64,000 nucleotides of DNA from Ananas comosus (taxonomy: Eukaryota > Streptophyta > Magnoliopsida > Poales > Bromeliaceae): NCBI RefSeq assembly GCF_001540865.1, contig NC_033621.1, forward strand, positions 20,018,882-20,082,881, read 5' to 3'. Each line of letters opens with the position of its first letter. The stretch's first letter is position 1. The notes under the pieces are model-generated. The model saw only the letters and a program-made list of their open reading frames with translations, was not told the DNA's origin and ran no database searches. Below, one piece after another: positions 32,396-45,134 of the stretch. The position numbers and the translations under genes were made by a program.

Positions 32396-34496
32396 CTGGA
32401 AGACGTGTTGAACTCAAAATGCTAATCACAAATCTTGCCAACACCCACTTCTCATGTAGCTCCAAAACCAAGAAAAGTTTTGCTCCATTAAAATTTCCTC
32501 GAGTAACCAATTTCATCAAAATATCCACTAGATTTGCATCAATATGAGCCTTCAACTATGAGATAAGATCGATCTTCCTCCAACACATCTCTTACATAGT
32601 GATAATGAATGTTAATGTGTTCTGTACAAGAGTGAAATGTAAATTTTTCGGCAAATGTAACCCGTTTTGACTATCGCAATTCATCTTTACAATATTTTGC
32701 TTTATTTTCAAATATCCTAGAAGCCTTCTCAATCAAATGGCCTTCTTACAAGCATGTGCCACTGCTATATACTGTACCTCTTTCATTGATAATGCAACCA
32801 CCAATTGAAGCTTTGACTCCTAGTCAATAGCACTTTCGATCATGAAGAATACAAGACCAATGGTAAATCCTCTCTTATCTCTATCTCTTACAAAATCCAC
32901 ATTAATATATCTGACGCATTCTATCCCTATGGAACCATAACAAATTAAGTAACTTATAAGTCCACATTAAACCTGAGGATCCATTTCACTGCTGCCTAAT
33001 GATCACAATCAGAATTTGCTATATAACAACTCACCAATCCCTTTGCTCGCATAATGTTGAGCTTCATATATACTATACCAAACATAAGGCTCCATACTAC
33101 TGATGAATATACTACCTAGGTTATGTCCACCTCTTCCATTTCCATACTAAGTGTTTGTTCTTTTCCACTTCCGTACTAAGTTTTTGCTCGATTAACGATA
33201 TCAAATGAATAAATAATAGCATAAATGCTAGTTTTTGAGTTCTACATGTTGAAGTGTTACAAAACATTCTCTACCTAACCCTTTTGCGAAAACCATATCT
33301 TCATTTTCTTCCTCTTTCATAGTATCATTAACTCAAATATCTAACTTGCAGCTCCTAATTTTTTTGCCGGCAAATTGAATCTTCAGAGTAGATATCCAAC
33401 CATTCCTCTTCCCTGTGACCACTCTGTCATCAACATCTAATAGCAAAATATAGAAACTTCATCATTATAGCAGTAGTAGCCACAAAAATCTGCTTCAATC
33501 CTATCAAACTCCAAACTTATTATAACATCATCAAATCGCTTGTACCAACACATTGGCGCCTATTTTAAGTCTTACCCGCCAATCTATAAAGACTTCATAC
33601 TTGCTTTCCCTTTATCAGCACCAAGTATCCTCGACACATATTTCTCACAAAACTTTTCAAAGGAGAGAATTTTTTTTCAAAATGCAGGAACATGCCAAAC
33701 ATTAGAAATAGTCCGAATAGCATCATCAACATCTTGATCCTAACGTCTCCCACTCTAACCACAAGACATTATATTGTATCCCAATAAATGACTCCCTCAT
33801 TCTATGGTTTATAAGTATGAAACTACTCCCTTTAGGGAGTCATGTGGAATGACCCTTTTGAATTCAAGATCTGATGATAAATAATCTCAGATCTATACAA
33901 TACGGTCAAAGCATCTTCGTCCTTTGAAGTAGTAGATCTAGCATCCGCTTTTACTATATTACCTTGAAAGTTACTTGTATTGGGTTTACTATTTACCCTC
34001 CTTCCCAACTGACAATCTTCTTTACGTGCCCCAATTTTTTGCAATTTTTTTATTTTGCTTTTTTTGCCCTTAAATTTTGATTTTGATTATATCCTATCAC
34101 CATGCTCCCTCTCGAATTAAAGATCTTCCTTAAGCTTCTATGGCCTCCCCTAAAGAGCCTTCTTGGCTAAACCTGTGCATAATCTACTCGGTTAGTAATG
34201 ATACCACTACAGATTCCATCTCAAGGGTTTTGACGTGGCTCATCTTAATGGTTAAATTATCTCAATACTCAAGCATCAACCAGAAAGCAAAATACTAACT
34301 TTCTATTCTTCATCAATCTTCACATCAAGGGCCACGAGCTTGCTCACTATAGAGTTGAATGAACTCAAATATTCTAGTACTAATGCCCCGTCTTTCATCT
34401 TTACATTGTACAGTTGCCTACTTAGAAGATATTATTCACCAAGGACTTTCTTCATAGAGACTTTTCAATTTCTCCCAAACCCTTTTTGCTGAAGTG

Positions 34497-34727
34497 TCAA
34501 TCTTCATAGTGAATATCACTGAATCTTCTGATACAAAAAGTAGATTTACCAACATCATTCTTTTCAAATTGCTTATCAGTCATCCGCTCCGACTTGTTCT
34601 TCTTTTCTTGTAGAGTAATATCACAACCACCTTTTTTACAAGCAATCCATTCATCTTTAACTCTCAAAGTGCAAAGGGTCCCCGTGAAGCAAGGGATCTC
34701 AAACTTGGTAGCATCTTTCCCCGCCAT
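34497..34727 (-). pseudogene. copia gag N-terminal remnant
   Basis: The minus-strand frame from 34727 starts MAGKDATKFEIPCFTGTL and continues with RVKDEWIACKKGGCDITLQ before degenerating. It resembles the start of copia Gag proteins, where a W-x-x-R/K-M region follows. About 76 codons, broken and non-functional. Confidence 0.5.
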
Positions 34728-35394
34728 TATTTCATTCTCAATTTCTATCTACAAAGAACCCAACTTTGATACCAATTATTAGCTCTAATACCAACTATTA
34801 GAAACCAAGGCTTTCGTTTCGATACCAATTGATAGAATCGATGAGGAGTAACTTGCACACCTTGAAATCCTCTCGATACAATAACACAACAGAAAACCAA
34901 ATCTTATATATGTATAAAAACTTGACAAGATCAATATAGAGAAAACAAGCACATGAACAACAAAGCAATAAAGAGACAAAGCACATAAGAAATTTACGTG
35001 TTTTGGCTAACTATGTATCAACGCACATCCACGGTCAAGACCTCCTTTAATTCATTCTTCAATTAATCCACGACAAAAATAGTGCAAGGAATAAAGTTGA
35101 AAACATATATCTCTCTTAAGGCTCTCCCATTCTTTTCTCTCCTAATAAAGATTTCACAATGAAGCTAAATCCTAAAATAGGGATTACTAGGTTTTAAACC
35201 CTGAAACCCAAAAATAGAAAAAAATGATCACCATCATCCATTCGAGTGCTCTAATTCACTTCTAACTGTCAATCTTTGCTTAAAAACCCTCCGCAAGAAA
35301 TTTTTAGTCAATTCTTAATCTAAAAGTACAAGATTACATTATACTGATTCGGAGTCGAATTCAACTTGTTCACCATGATCACCTCGTTCTAAAA

Positions 35395-35705
35395 GAGCGT
35401 TTGGTTGGGGTATAAGCAAGAACTAGCTATTACAGGGATAGGTACAAGAATGAGGATAAGAAAAATGGCGTTTGGATGAAAATTGGATTGTTCCCGGCGA
35501 TAAGAAAAATAACGTTTAGATAGATAATATGGAATAAGAAAAATAGTGGGTAGTTATATATAAAAAATGGAGGTGTTGGTGGGGATAGTTATACCAGCTT
35601 ATTTCAGGTACTCGAGAACTACTATTCTCGGATAAAAAATTTGCATTTGGGTATAAAGAGGGGGTTAAGGGGTTATCCCTCCCCTTATCCCCTATCCAAA
35701 CGGTG
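35395..35705. mobile_element. MITE nested in the copia LTR
   Basis: Left end GAGCGTTTGGTTGGGGTATA; right end the imperfect inverse (CCCCTATCCAAACGGTGAA). It contains GGATAAG / CTTATCC words like the Tourist-type element at 17218. Target duplication not resolved. It interrupts one copia LTR relative to the other. Confidence 0.6.
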
Positions 35706-36238
35706 AACAATAGTGCCAGAATCTAACATTCCAGAACAAGTTTTATCATGTCGTATTTTGAGACCTAAGTTGCTGGTTTTGAAACATAGACTGCATTCTG
35801 AAACATAAATAAGGCATTTCAGAATATGTATTTCGGAACATAAGTCATGAAACCAGCCTCCGATGCCTTCGAGATCTACCAAATATTTTCCTACGTTACG
35901 AAACATGGTTAGGTTTTGGAATACACTTTATGAGGTTCCGGAATATGCATCCAATAACTTGAAAAACTTAAGCATGACTGTAGAATCGACTAAGAACTTT
36001 GGCTTCACCTTGATCTAACAATACTAATGCTTGTAGATCACCGAGATAGAGCTAATAAGAGCCAATAAAACAAATGCACTCTAACAGAAGGAAAATAATC
36101 GAAGGCAAATCCTCCATAGCTCAGATTGTAGGATTTTCTAATTAACCAAGCAATTCCACCATCCAACGAAGCAACGATAATCATGATTGTTAGCGGTAAT
36201 CCAGATATTGACCAATCAGACAGTTTACGTTCATCATA

Positions 36239-36757
36239 TATTAGAACCCAGGTCTAAGAATAGTCATACATCAGACACGAAAACGTATGACGCATGGGTA
36301 TATAAGCTGGATAGGCTAGACTTGATATCCATAATTAAGTTGATTGGTGCATTTGGCCCAACAGGTTATCAGGACTACAATACCCAGATAATTGGCTCAC
36401 AAGCTTAGTAATGGTTGACCCCATGAGAAGCTGGTCATGATAGTGGTATAATATAGCAAACCAGCCAACTGAGAGTTTGCCTAACAAACTTAGACTATAT
36501 GTGTGTGATTAAGCTCAACGAGAATGCCAAAGCTAAAAAGGGAGGAAGTATGTGACACTTTGGGGGTAAGAATAGTCCCACATTAGATGTAAAACCCATG
36601 GTGCATGGGTACATCTAGATAGGTTAGACTTGATTATCGAGATTAAATATTCTGGGCCGATGGGTTTAGCTAAGCAGATTATCAAGTGTACAAAATACCC
36701 AGTTAATCAAACCATGAGCTTCGTGATGGGTTACACCCTAGGAAGCTGGCCATGACA
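36239..36757 (+). mobile_element. TRIM-like miniature LTR retrotransposon
   Basis: Two direct repeats of about 205 bp (about 36239-36440 and 36551-36757) share TAAGAATAGTC, GCATGGGTA, TAGACTTGAT and GAAGCTGG(T/C)CATGA. They are separated by only 110 bp. A primer-binding-like TGGTATAATATAGC follows the first (36444). A purine tract AAAAAGGGAGGAAGTA precedes the second, which starts TGTGACACTTTGG and ends CATGACA. There is no coding capacity. This architecture is that of terminal-repeat retrotransposons in miniature. Confidence 0.65.
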
Positions 36758-37150
36758 TTATTAAATCTTGCGCCTTTCGATTGAAACTCTTACACAGCGA
36801 ATGCTCTCGAAAAATGCTTTGCTAGTCCAACAAACACTGTCTTTGTGCTATTAATGTGTTAATAAATTCACACAGCACTTAAGACTACACATATGAATTG
36901 AGAAAGTCTTCTTTGCAATAAGTATTTCACATGGGATTTGTTGCTAATTAATTTATTCTATTGAGTTATGTATAGATAGTGACAGCTATAGTAATGAAAA
37001 AATGATAACTTTACATTGAAATGATGTTAATTGAAAAAATTAGACTTATTATCAAGATGAAAATTTGTAACTAAATAACATTTTTACTACAGAAATAACT
37101 ACTACTAAGAAGACTTTCTTGCATAAACAAACTAAAAAGACTTTGCATAA
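36758..37150. other. unassigned AT-rich stretch
   Basis: Nothing recognisable. Confidence 0.5.
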
Positions 37151-38126
37151 TATATGTTAACATTTCAACAGCAAGAAGTTGTTAAAATTGGAATGGCAAA
37201 AAATAGATCCAGAAAAATATTTAATGCAGGAAAAGAAAAAAAAAATAAAAGAAAATTTACGTGGTTCGACCAATGACCTACGTCCACGGGTGAAGACGGA
37301 GCAAAGTCTTTAGTAATGTCGAAAGACGAAGTACAAAAAAATCTCTCAAAAGGATAAAACTTAATTAGATCCGAAATGCCGAAATCCGCATTCATACAAG
37401 CGACTCCAAAAACAGCTCGGCTCCTCAGAGATGCTCACTTGATTAATTAGTGCTCCAACTCTCTTGGATCATGATGTTGCTGCCACCGTCTGTGTTATAG
37501 TAAATTCGCGAATTATTCACGAATTATTAAAAATCCGAATTAAACGATCCGTTTACAAATTTTTTCCAAAAATAGAAAATTATTCGCGAATTTTTGGGTT
37601 AGCCGAATAATTCGCTAATTATTCGCCGCTAATTATTCACGAATTATTGAAAATATGAATAAAAAATATATAATTTTTATATTTAAATATATATTATCTT
37701 ATATTTTATATTTTATATTTTATATTTTATATTTTATATTTTATACCAAATTCATTTTTTAAGCCTAATTTTTCAACGAATTTAAAAATTAAAAAATAAA
37801 TTTTATGCGTATTATATCCGTACCGAATTTTTGCCGAATCCGAATTAACTAACTATGGACATCGTACGGAACACCAAAGCACGAAGCTCGGTTCTCTCCG
37901 CAGCAACCGGACCCTCCAAGAGTCTTAATTAATTAGTGCATAGCCTAATTAGAGTAGCCAGCTTCATTAACTTGGTCGTGGTCATATATATATAATTGAT
38001 AACTCCTAACCACAAATCTAATTCTAACTCGGTTAGAATTAGATTCCTACTTAGCCAAAGTTAAATCTATATTATATTTTATCCTAATTAGATTTAGAAA
38101 ACTACAAATCTAAATCAAATTTAATA
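37151..38126 (-). mobile_element. copia LTR fragment with nested AT-rich element
   Basis: The segment ATTTACGTGGTTCGACCAAT...CCTACGTCCACGGG resembles the LTR of the minus-strand copia at 31.3-36.0 kb in the same reading, so it is probably a minus-oriented copia LTR. It is interrupted at about 37500-37860 by an AT-rich piece with repeated GAATTATTCGCGAATTATTC words and a (TATTTTA)n microsatellite at about 37697-37744. It ends where the intact copia LTR remnant begins. Confidence 0.45.
37697..37744. repeat. (TATTTTA)n microsatellite
   Basis: About seven copies of a 7-bp unit in tandem. Confidence 0.85.
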
Positions 38127-38317
38127 ACAACGAGTAAAATCAACGTGCAACAAATTGAGACAGGACGTTGGCGGATTAACGAGTTCATAAAACGAGACGA
38201 GATCAGATCCTGGTAATCACAATATTAATTCCGCACCATAAAAGAGGTATGTAAAAATCTATGTGATTTTTGCGACGATTGATTTTTTTTTGGATATTTA
38301 ATTAATTTTATACAACA
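38127..38317 (+). repeat. truncated 5' LTR of the copia element
   Basis: ACAACGAGTAAAATCAACG to TTTTATACAACA, matching the last 191 bp of the 3' LTR. Homology stops abruptly at 38127. Confidence 0.85.
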
Positions 38318-38318
38318 G

Positions 38319-38331
38319 TGGTATCAGAGCC
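38319..38331 (+). promoter_or_regulatory. primer-binding site (tRNA-iMet)
   Basis: TGGTATCAGAGCC, one base after the 5' LTR, is the standard plant copia PBS complementary to the 3' end of initiator methionine tRNA. Confidence 0.9.
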
Positions 38332-38431
38332 ATATAGTGCTTATTTTCGTTCTATAATTCGTTTTCATATATATTTTTTTAATTTGTTAAAATATAATGA
38401 ATTGCTTTTTGGTTGAGGCAATGAAGCAATC

Positions 38432-38660
38432 CACTTGAGGCCCGCCTGTGGCATTACAGAGCCTATCCGCAATGGGCTTGCGAGGCCTGCCGGTGCCGGG
38501 CCTGCGGGTGCCCGAACGTGGGCCTTGCGGAGCCGCCCTTGCTGGGCATGCAGGGCTTGCCAGTGCCGGGCCTGCGGGGGGCCCGCAAATGCAGGGCCTG
38601 CGGCCTTGCAGAGCCGCCCTAGCCGGGCTTTCGGAGTCCGCAAGAATTGGGCCCAAGCAT
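38432..38660. repeat. GC-rich repetitive block in the copia leader
   Basis: A roughly 230-bp island of GGGCCTGCGG, GCCGGGC, GGGCTTGCGAGGCC and similar words, in sharp contrast with the AT-rich leader around it. Open frames in all directions here are compositional. It may be an insertion or an internally amplified repeat. Confidence 0.7.
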
Positions 38661-39108
38661 GCCCATATCATGGCCTTAATAGTTCAATTCAAATTAAAAT
38701 AAAAAAAAAAAAAGAAGAGATAAGCTCTGTAGGCAGTGAGACTTGAACTCTTCACCTTATCTTTAAATTTGCTTCATCCAACCAGTAGAATCAATATTAC
38801 TTATATAATGCCATATGCCACTGAATTATTATATATTGTTTCTTGCTATGATGATACTTTGAAAGTTGCAATGTGTTATTTTGATTAAATTGCATAATAT
38901 TCATCATTTATTTTGTGACGTGGATTTATTCTTGATTAATTTGATATATTATTTTTATCTGCATTGGATGAGATGATTTTTAGTCTTTTCAAAGGCAAAA
39001 TTTTCGATTTGAAGATGCAGTGAGAAATTATATTATCAAATTGGATTGAGAATAAGATTATGGATATCTGTGCCTAATTTAATATTATGTGCATTATTGT
39101 AGTGATAA

Positions 39109-42100
39109 ATGGCTTTCAAAAATCTTTCCATCGCGGATTTGTTAAATCAAGATAGGCTTGATGGAACGAACTATGACATGTCGCATAGAAAAATTCAATA
39201 TCTCCTTAATGAGAAAGGGATACTTAGCCATTTAACCAACAGTATGGTTCAGCCTGAAAAAGGCACGACGGCTCAGTACCGTCACGATTTACAAGCCTAT
39301 AACGAGTGGCTTGAGAAAGATCGAAGTGCACGATATACCATGTTGAGCTGTATGCACGATGATTTGATCAAAGAATTTGAAAATTATGAGACTGCTAAAA
39401 ATATGTGGGAGCAGCTCAAAGTGAAATATGGGGGCACGTCGACCACAAGACTTCGTGCCTTGAATCTCAAATTCAATCAATACATGTTGGACCCGAAGCA
39501 TTCTATGGCAGAGCACTTAAGGGTGATGTCTGCTATGATAAGAGAACTTAAAGCAGCCGGTTGCGAGCTCACTGACGAACAACAGGTTCAATCAGTTATA
39601 AGGTCCTTACCAGATTCATCTTGGGATCAAATCAAGATTGTGCTGACTCATAATGAAGGTATTAAGACCTTCAACGATATATCTCGACATCTTGAGTTGG
39701 AAGCGGAGCGCAGAGAGGCGAACCGTGCCAATGCACTCGTTGCCCACGGTGGACAGCGCAGAGGCAAGTGGCCTAAGCACAAGCGCCGAAATGGAGAAAA
39801 TAAATATGCAAAGACTGGGAACCGTGCGCCAAATGAGGGCGGAATTGAGAAGCGCCGCAAAGGCAGGCGCGGAAAGAAAAATTTAAATAAAGTGAAATGC
39901 TATAACTGTGGAAATATGGGACACTTCGCTCGTGATTGCACTGAGCCGAAGAAGGTAAATCCCAATCCTGACTCTCTTATTTATGTATGCTCGCACGTTT
40001 TTGTTGCTCACGCTCTCTCTGATTGGATTGTAGACACAGGAGCAACAAAGCATGTAACGAGAGATCGAGCAGGATATGTGGATTATCGTCGGGTGTCTGC
40101 TGGCAGCCATTATGTCATGATGGGAAACGGCACTGAGGAAGAAGTCCTTGGAATTGGCGCATACCAACTTAGATTGCGCAATGGTCGTTATTTGATATTA
40201 CATGATGTGCTGTATGCACCGAACATCCGATGTAATCTACTGTCAGTTTTAGCGTTACTTAGATTAGGTTTTTCTTTTCAATTTACGGATACTCAGTTAG
40301 ATATTTATTTGGGCAAGGACTTTTATGGTAATGGTTGTTTAAAGAATGATTTCTTTGTCTTAAATTTAGACTTGGATTTTATTAATAACAATAATTCTGC
40401 TTTATTAGTTTCTTCTGATATTGTATCTGATTCTATCAAATGGCATGCGAGATTGGGTCACATTGGACAAGAAAGAATGGCTCGACTAGCTAGAGAAGGC
40501 CTGTTGGGGTCACTCGCTAAGCTTAGCCTACCTCCTTGTGAACCATGTTTAGCAGGAAAAGCCTGCAGAAAGCCTTTTGGTAAGGCACGTAGAGCAACTC
40601 ATCCATTGGAGCTAGTTCATTCAGACATATGCGGACCTATGAATGTGAGAGCACGTCATGGCGCGTACTATTTCCTCACTTTCATTGATGACTACTCCCG
40701 TTATAGTTCGGTATATCTGTTGTCTCACCGTTCAGAAGCTTTAGATTATTTTAAACGCTTCTTAGTGGAGGTTGAGAACCAAACAGAAAGAACTCTAAAA
40801 GTTCTACGTACTGATAGAGGACGAGAGTATTTATCAGACCAGTTCAGGGAACTATGTGAGGAAAAGGGAATACGCAGACAGTTAACTATTCCCGGTACTC
40901 CGCAACAAAATGGTGTTGCAGAGAGAAGGAATAGGACACTTTTGGAAATGGTTAGGTCAATGATGGCGCAAGCCAACCTCCCAATTAGTTTTTGGGGTGA
41001 TGCGTTGTTGACTGCTGCCTATATACTTAACCGAGTGCCCTCTAAGTCAGTTCCTTCAACTCCCTATGAGCTATGGCATGGTATAAAGCCAAATTTGGAA
41101 GGCTTACGACCATGGGGATCGGCAGGATATGTGCATAATACTTCTCATAAATATGGAAAGTTAGGCCCTAGAGCAAATAAACAAATTTTTATTAGATATT
41201 CTGATTGCTCGAAAGGCTATGTGATGTATGGTAAGCATCCTGATGGAGGAATGACTGAGATAGAGTCGCGCGATGTGGATTTTCTTGAGAATGATTTTCC
41301 AGACATTGGTGAGATTAAAAAGGACCTTGCACTATACGAGTTGCAAGAACCTAATGGAAATGTCCCATTGTTAGGCGAGAATGAGGCACTGAGGCCACAT
41401 GAAGAAATAGCCCAAAACAGTGGGAGTGATCCTATGGTCAGTGGGAGTGTGCCGATTGACCATGGCTCACAAAGTCCATCATTACGAAGAAGTAAACGTG
41501 GAGGTGTTCCCCGTCGTCGATTTGAGATTGAAGGGGAATCGTTCATGTGTGCTTCTACGGATCTTGATGAGCCGGCTTCTTATGCTGAAGCTTTGAATTC
41601 ACCAGTTTGTGATAAATGGCTAGCTGCTATGGAGGATGAGATGAGTTCTATGGCTAAGAATAATGTGTGGGAGTTAGTTGATCTTCCGTCTGGACGCAAA
41701 ACTATTGGAAATAAATGGATTTTTAAAATAAAACGTAAGGCGGATGGATCAATTGACAAATATAAGGCCCGATTAGTGGCGAAAGGATACACCCAAAAGG
41801 AGGGAGTAGACTATGAAGAGACATTCTCCCCAGTGGTGAGGTTTGTCTCAATTCGCCTGATTCTGGCTATCGTCGCACATTTAGATTTGGAACTGTTCCA
41901 AATGGATGTGAAGACTGCATTTCTCAATGGAGAACTAGACGAGGAGATTTATATGAATCAACCTCCTGGTTTTATAGCCGAAGGACAAGAGCGCAAAGTG
42001 TGCCGCTTAAAACGTTCCATTTACGGCTTGAAACAATCGTCTAGGCAATGGTATCAACGTTTTCATAGAGCAATTATTTCAATAGGTTTTGTGATGATCG

Positions 42101-43134
42101 AAGAAGACCATTGCGTGTACGTTAAAAGGGAAGAAAAGAGTTTTCTTATCCTTTCACTATATGTAGACGATATCTTGTTGGCCGGAAATAATATGGAGTT
42201 AATAATCACCACACAGGAGTGGTTGTCCTCTACTTTTGAGATGAAGGACATGGGACAAGCGGATTATGTATTGGGAGTCAAGATCCATAGGGATCGATCT
42301 CGAAAATTCTTAAGTTTGTCTCAAGAGACTTACATCAAAAGAATTTTGGAGCGATTCCGAATGCATAATTCGAAACCTATTGACACTCCAATAGAAAAGG
42401 GTCATTATCTTAGCCTTGAACAGTACCCTAAATCAGAAGAAGACAGAAAGCAGATGGAAAAAGTCCCATATGCGAGCGCAGTTGACAGCTTGATGTATGC
42501 AATGATGTGTACTCGACCGGACATATGTTTCGCTGTTGGCATGGTTAGTCGATATCAGAGTAATCCTGGTGCAGCACATTGGCAAGCAGTTAAAAGAATT
42601 TTCAGATATCTGCGAGGTACTGCGAACCTTGCTCTATGCTATCATGGAGGAGAGCTTAGATTGACGGGATACACCGACGCTGATGGATCCGCAGATAGAG
42701 ATGAACGCAAATCTACCTCGGGATATGCGTTTATACTTGGAGGAGCTGCTATTTCATGGTGTAGCAAGAAACAACCATGTGTCTCCTTATCGACTATGGA
42801 ATCGGAGTACATTGCATGTACAGCAGCAGTACAAGAGGCTGTTTGGCTAAGGAGATTTATGATAAATTTGAGTGTAACAGCACATGCAGATGATGCTGTT
42901 ATTATCTATTGTGACAACAAAGCAGCAATAGCTTATGCGAAGGATCCAAAGTATCATGGAAGATCTAAACACATTGAGACTAGATATTACTTCATAAGAG
43001 ATATAATTGCACAGGGACAGATTGTAATTAAATTTGCATCTACTGATAATATGATAGCAGATCCTTTTACCAAACCCCTTGTTAGAAATGTTTTTCATAA
43101 ACATGTTAGGGGATTGGGTTTGAATAGGACTTAA
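39109..43134 (+). CDS. Ty1/copia Gag-Pol polyprotein, 1341 aa
   Basis: A single open frame without stops. Domains in order (approximate residues): Gag capsid region 1-250; CCHC zinc knuckle [14 protein letters not shown] at about 264-277; aspartic protease with DTGA at about 309-312; GAG-pre-integrase HHCC region (WHARLGHI...[10 protein letters not shown]) at about 445-490; integrase core with the D-D-E set ([27 protein letters not shown]) at about 505-620; reverse transcriptase with [10 protein letters not shown] at about 1016-1025; and RNase H ([47 protein letters not shown]) at about 1185-1300. The order integrase then RT defines copia. All catalytic residues I can check are present. The start is the first ATG after the leader and gives [12 protein letters not shown]. 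Its role is self-replication of the element; it is not a host gene. Confidence 0.95.
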   Translation: MAFKNLSIADLLNQDRLDGTNYDMSHRKIQYLLNEKGILSHLTNSMVQPEKGTTAQYRHDLQAYNEWLEKDRSARYTMLSCMHDDLIKEFENYETAKNMWEQLKVKYGGTSTTRLRALNLKFNQYMLDPKHSMAEHLRVMSAMIRELKAAGCELTDEQQVQSVIRSLPDSSWDQIKIVLTHNEGIKTFNDISRHLELEAERREANRANALVAHGGQRRGKWPKHKRRNGENKYAKTGNRAPNEGGIEKRRKGRRGKKNLNKVKCYNCGNMGHFARDCTEPKKVNPNPDSLIYVCSHVFVAHALSDWIVDTGATKHVTRDRAGYVDYRRVSAGSHYVMMGNGTEEEVLGIGAYQLRLRNGRYLILHDVLYAPNIRCNLLSVLALLRLGFSFQFTDTQLDIYLGKDFYGNGCLKNDFFVLNLDLDFINNNNSALLVSSDIVSDSIKWHARLGHIGQERMARLAREGLLGSLAKLSLPPCEPCLAGKACRKPFGKARRATHPLELVHSDICGPMNVRARHGAYYFLTFIDDYSRYSSVYLLSHRSEALDYFKRFLVEVENQTERTLKVLRTDRGREYLSDQFRELCEEKGIRRQLTIPGTPQQNGVAERRNRTLLEMVRSMMAQANLPISFWGDALLTAAYILNRVPSKSVPSTPYELWHGIKPNLEGLRPWGSAGYVHNTSHKYGKLGPRANKQIFIRYSDCSKGYVMYGKHPDGGMTEIESRDVDFLENDFPDIGEIKKDLALYELQEPNGNVPLLGENEALRPHEEIAQNSGSDPMVSGSVPIDHGSQSPSLRRSKRGGVPRRRFEIEGESFMCASTDLDEPASYAEALNSPVCDKWLAAMEDEMSSMAKNNVWELVDLPSGRKTIGNKWIFKIKRKADGSIDKYKARLVAKGYTQKEGVDYEETFSPVVRFVSIRLILAIVAHLDLELFQMDVKTAFLNGELDEEIYMNQPPGFIAEGQERKVCRLKRSIYGLKQSSRQWYQRFHRAIISIGFVMIEEDHCVYVKREEKSFLILSLYVDDILLAGNNMELIITTQEWLSSTFEMKDMGQADYVLGVKIHRDRSRKFLSLSQETYIKRILERFRMHNSKPIDTPIEKGHYLSLEQYPKSEEDRKQMEKVPYASAVDSLMYAMMCTRPDICFAVGMVSRYQSNPGAAHWQAVKRIFRYLRGTANLALCYHGGELRLTGYTDADGSADRDERKSTSGYAFILGGAAISWCSKKQPCVSLSTMESEYIACTAAVQEAVWLRRFMINLSVTAHADDAVIIYCDNKAAIAYAKDPKYHGRSKHIETRYYFIRDIIAQGQIVIKFASTDNMIADPFTKPLVRNVFHKHVRGLGLNRT

Positions 43135-44196
43135 CTCTTGTGTATCTTATATTAATATTTTTGCGAATAAATTTTTTTTTGTATTTTTTTTTTATATATG
43201 CATTTTATTAAATTTTAAATTAGTGCACAATATCCTTGTGAGAATGAATGTCACTAGGCCTTTGATCAGCCCTCTCACACGGGTGATCGCCCTGTCGCTA
43301 GGAGAGCGAGCAGAATGAGACAAATAAGATCATACAAATGCAGTTAGTAATGCAGGTGATCCACTTTGCGCTATAAGAGTTGGCGAGTGTTTAAATCTTA
43401 AATGTCGCCTTAGATGAGCTAAGATGAGACTGTACGAAGTCGACAGTAGAAATGGTCCACGACTCTACTTGGCCTATATGAAGCCGAATGTAAAGAAGAC
43501 ACCATGTGTATGACTGTTTTGAGGTTTGTTATCTTGAGTTACAACAAAACCGACATTCGTATGGTGTTTTGAGCGTGACATGTCCTTAAAAGTAGCTCCA
43601 CCATAGCATACGTTCATACCGTATGTGCAAGATCGATCACTTGTTTTAGAGAGTGATGAAATTGATTCCCGTTTCGTCGCTGTGTGAGTTTTGCGTACCC
43701 TTTGGGACTTAGAACCATGTTATGAAGTGGATACTTGGTGATGCTACTTTAGCATGATATCCAAGGGCCATGATTGATTCGGTCCAGCGGAATATGTCTA
43801 GGAAAGCAGTCAAGTTGAAATGGATTGACATGAGGCATTTAAGGAAAAATCATTTGATAATGCACCTATGATTTGTTACTCATTGCCCGAACGATTATGT
43901 TGATATTTGTTGTCAATATAATCATGAGAACAAATACATTAATGAGAGAGATCTAGTTTGCTCTAAGGGATCAGAGATGCTATGATCTGGTGTAGTTCAG
44001 TGATTTAGGGTATAGACGAGATTTGGAGTTGCAGTGTTATGTTAGTTCGGATGGTGGCTTAATATAACACTCATCACTTATGATTCTTCTCGTTATTGAT
44101 CGCACCAATCATTTTCCGTATGAAAAGCAGAACGAGATGAGAATATATTTGGGATGAGAAAGTATGAATAAGTACTAAATGTGTACGAGTGGGAGA
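43135..44196 (+). other. 3' non-coding region of the copia element
   Basis: About 1.06 kb without coding potential between the Gag-Pol stop and the 3' LTR. It ends with the purine-rich GAGTGGGAGA (44187-44196), the likely plus-strand primer. Unusually long for copia; no extra gene is visible. Confidence 0.75.
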
Positions 44197-44744
44197 TGTT
44201 AGGATTCGTTCACATTGGGACTTATCTAAAATATTTCTAATCCATATGGAATAAGAAATAATTATTTATAATTATCTGTTATATTCCTAGTCCACTTGCG
44301 ATAAAGAATAAATCTAACAGATAAATCCTAATCTGTTTAAATCTCTATCTATATGAGATTTAGTTAGAATATGATTAGGATTAATATCTTCCTTATGGCC
44401 TATAAATACATGAGGTATTGACCACATTCAAGACAACGAAAAAAACGCAAATCATCTCTCCACAAAATTCTCTCTCTTGGGTTCGCTCTAGGGCACCATC
44501 ATAAACCCTAGGGATTTGAGCGGTGTGCGGCGATCGACTCTAATAGCCGGATTACAACGAGTAAGAACAACGTGCAACAAATTGAGACAGGACGTTGGCG
44601 GATCAACGAGTTCGTAAAACAAGACGAGATCAGATCCTGATAATCACAACATTAATTCCGCACCATAAAAGAGGTATGTAAAAATCTATGTGATTTTTGC
44701 GACGATTGATTTTTTTTTGGGTATTTAATTAATTTTATACAACA
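44197..44744 (+). repeat. 3' LTR of the copia element
   Basis: 548 bp from TGTTAGGATTCG to TATACAACA (TG...CA). It contains the probable promoter (GGCCTATAAATACATGAGG near 44398), as expected for the U3 end. Confidence 0.9.
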
Positions 44745-45065
44745 AAAAGTATTTAGATGAGCAAAATTTGTGAGTACATCTACACATGCTCAAAAGTATT
44801 GCTCATGTATTGAGTTTTTTGAATCATACGCGTTCTTTAGTTAATGTACTGCCAGTTATGGACAAAGTTTGTATTATCTAAATTCTTTATTTGTAGCCCA
44901 CAAGTGCACTAGTTGAAGATCTAGAGCAAAATTTAGGTAAAATTTTAACAGTGTTCATCAATACGAATCCGGCATCCCAATAATTAAACAAAGATAATAA
45001 AAAGCTAAATAAACATACAACAATTACGCCAAATTCACTTGCCTCTATGGGAGGAATTTGAAAAC

Positions 45066-45131
<66 letters not shown>
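44745..45131. other. spacer ending in (TA)n
   Basis: About 325 bp with no feature, then a (TA)n run at about 45070-45131. Confidence 0.7.

Positions 45132-45134
<3 letters not shown>

Larger units (their letters stand above)
31256..36025 (-). mobile_element. old degenerate Ty1/copia element
   Basis: Two related segments, about 31270-32090 and 34785-36025, behave as LTRs. Both contain ATTGATAGAATCG, AACAATAAAGA(A/G)ACAAAGCACATAA and the GAACATAAGTCAT region. Between them, on the minus strand, lie decayed copia pol pieces. RNase H-like VALSMKEVQYIAVAHACKKA is followed by a stop where W is expected (about 32735-32790). A YVDD-like box has decayed to LLDVDD (about 33440). A Gag start MAGKDATKFEIPCFTGTLC sits at about 34727. 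A primer-binding-like TTGGTATCAAAG follows the 5' LTR. Many frameshifts and indels. Two MITEs are nested in it. Confidence 0.65.
38127..44744 (+). mobile_element. Ty1/copia element with intact polyprotein
   Basis: In order: a truncated 5' LTR (38127-38317), a primer-binding site TGGTATCAGAGCC (38319-38331) complementary to the initiator tRNA-Met 3' end, a leader of about 780 bp, one uninterrupted Gag-Pol frame (39109-43134), about 1.06 kb of 3' non-coding DNA, a purine tract and a 548-bp 3' LTR (44197-44744). By eye the 191 shared LTR bases differ at about 8 positions, so the insertion is not recent. The 5' LTR lacks its first 350 or so bp, including the promoter region, so the coding capacity is intact but autonomous transcription is doubtful. 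Confidence 0.9.

Noticed and set aside
38365..38746. Several overlapping proline/alanine-rich open frames
   Set aside because: Open in many frames because of a GC-rich repeat block in the copia leader; no domain.
38735..38770. tRNA-like TGAGACTTGAACTC segment
   Set aside because: Resembles an inverted B box but has no A box, tail or TSD.
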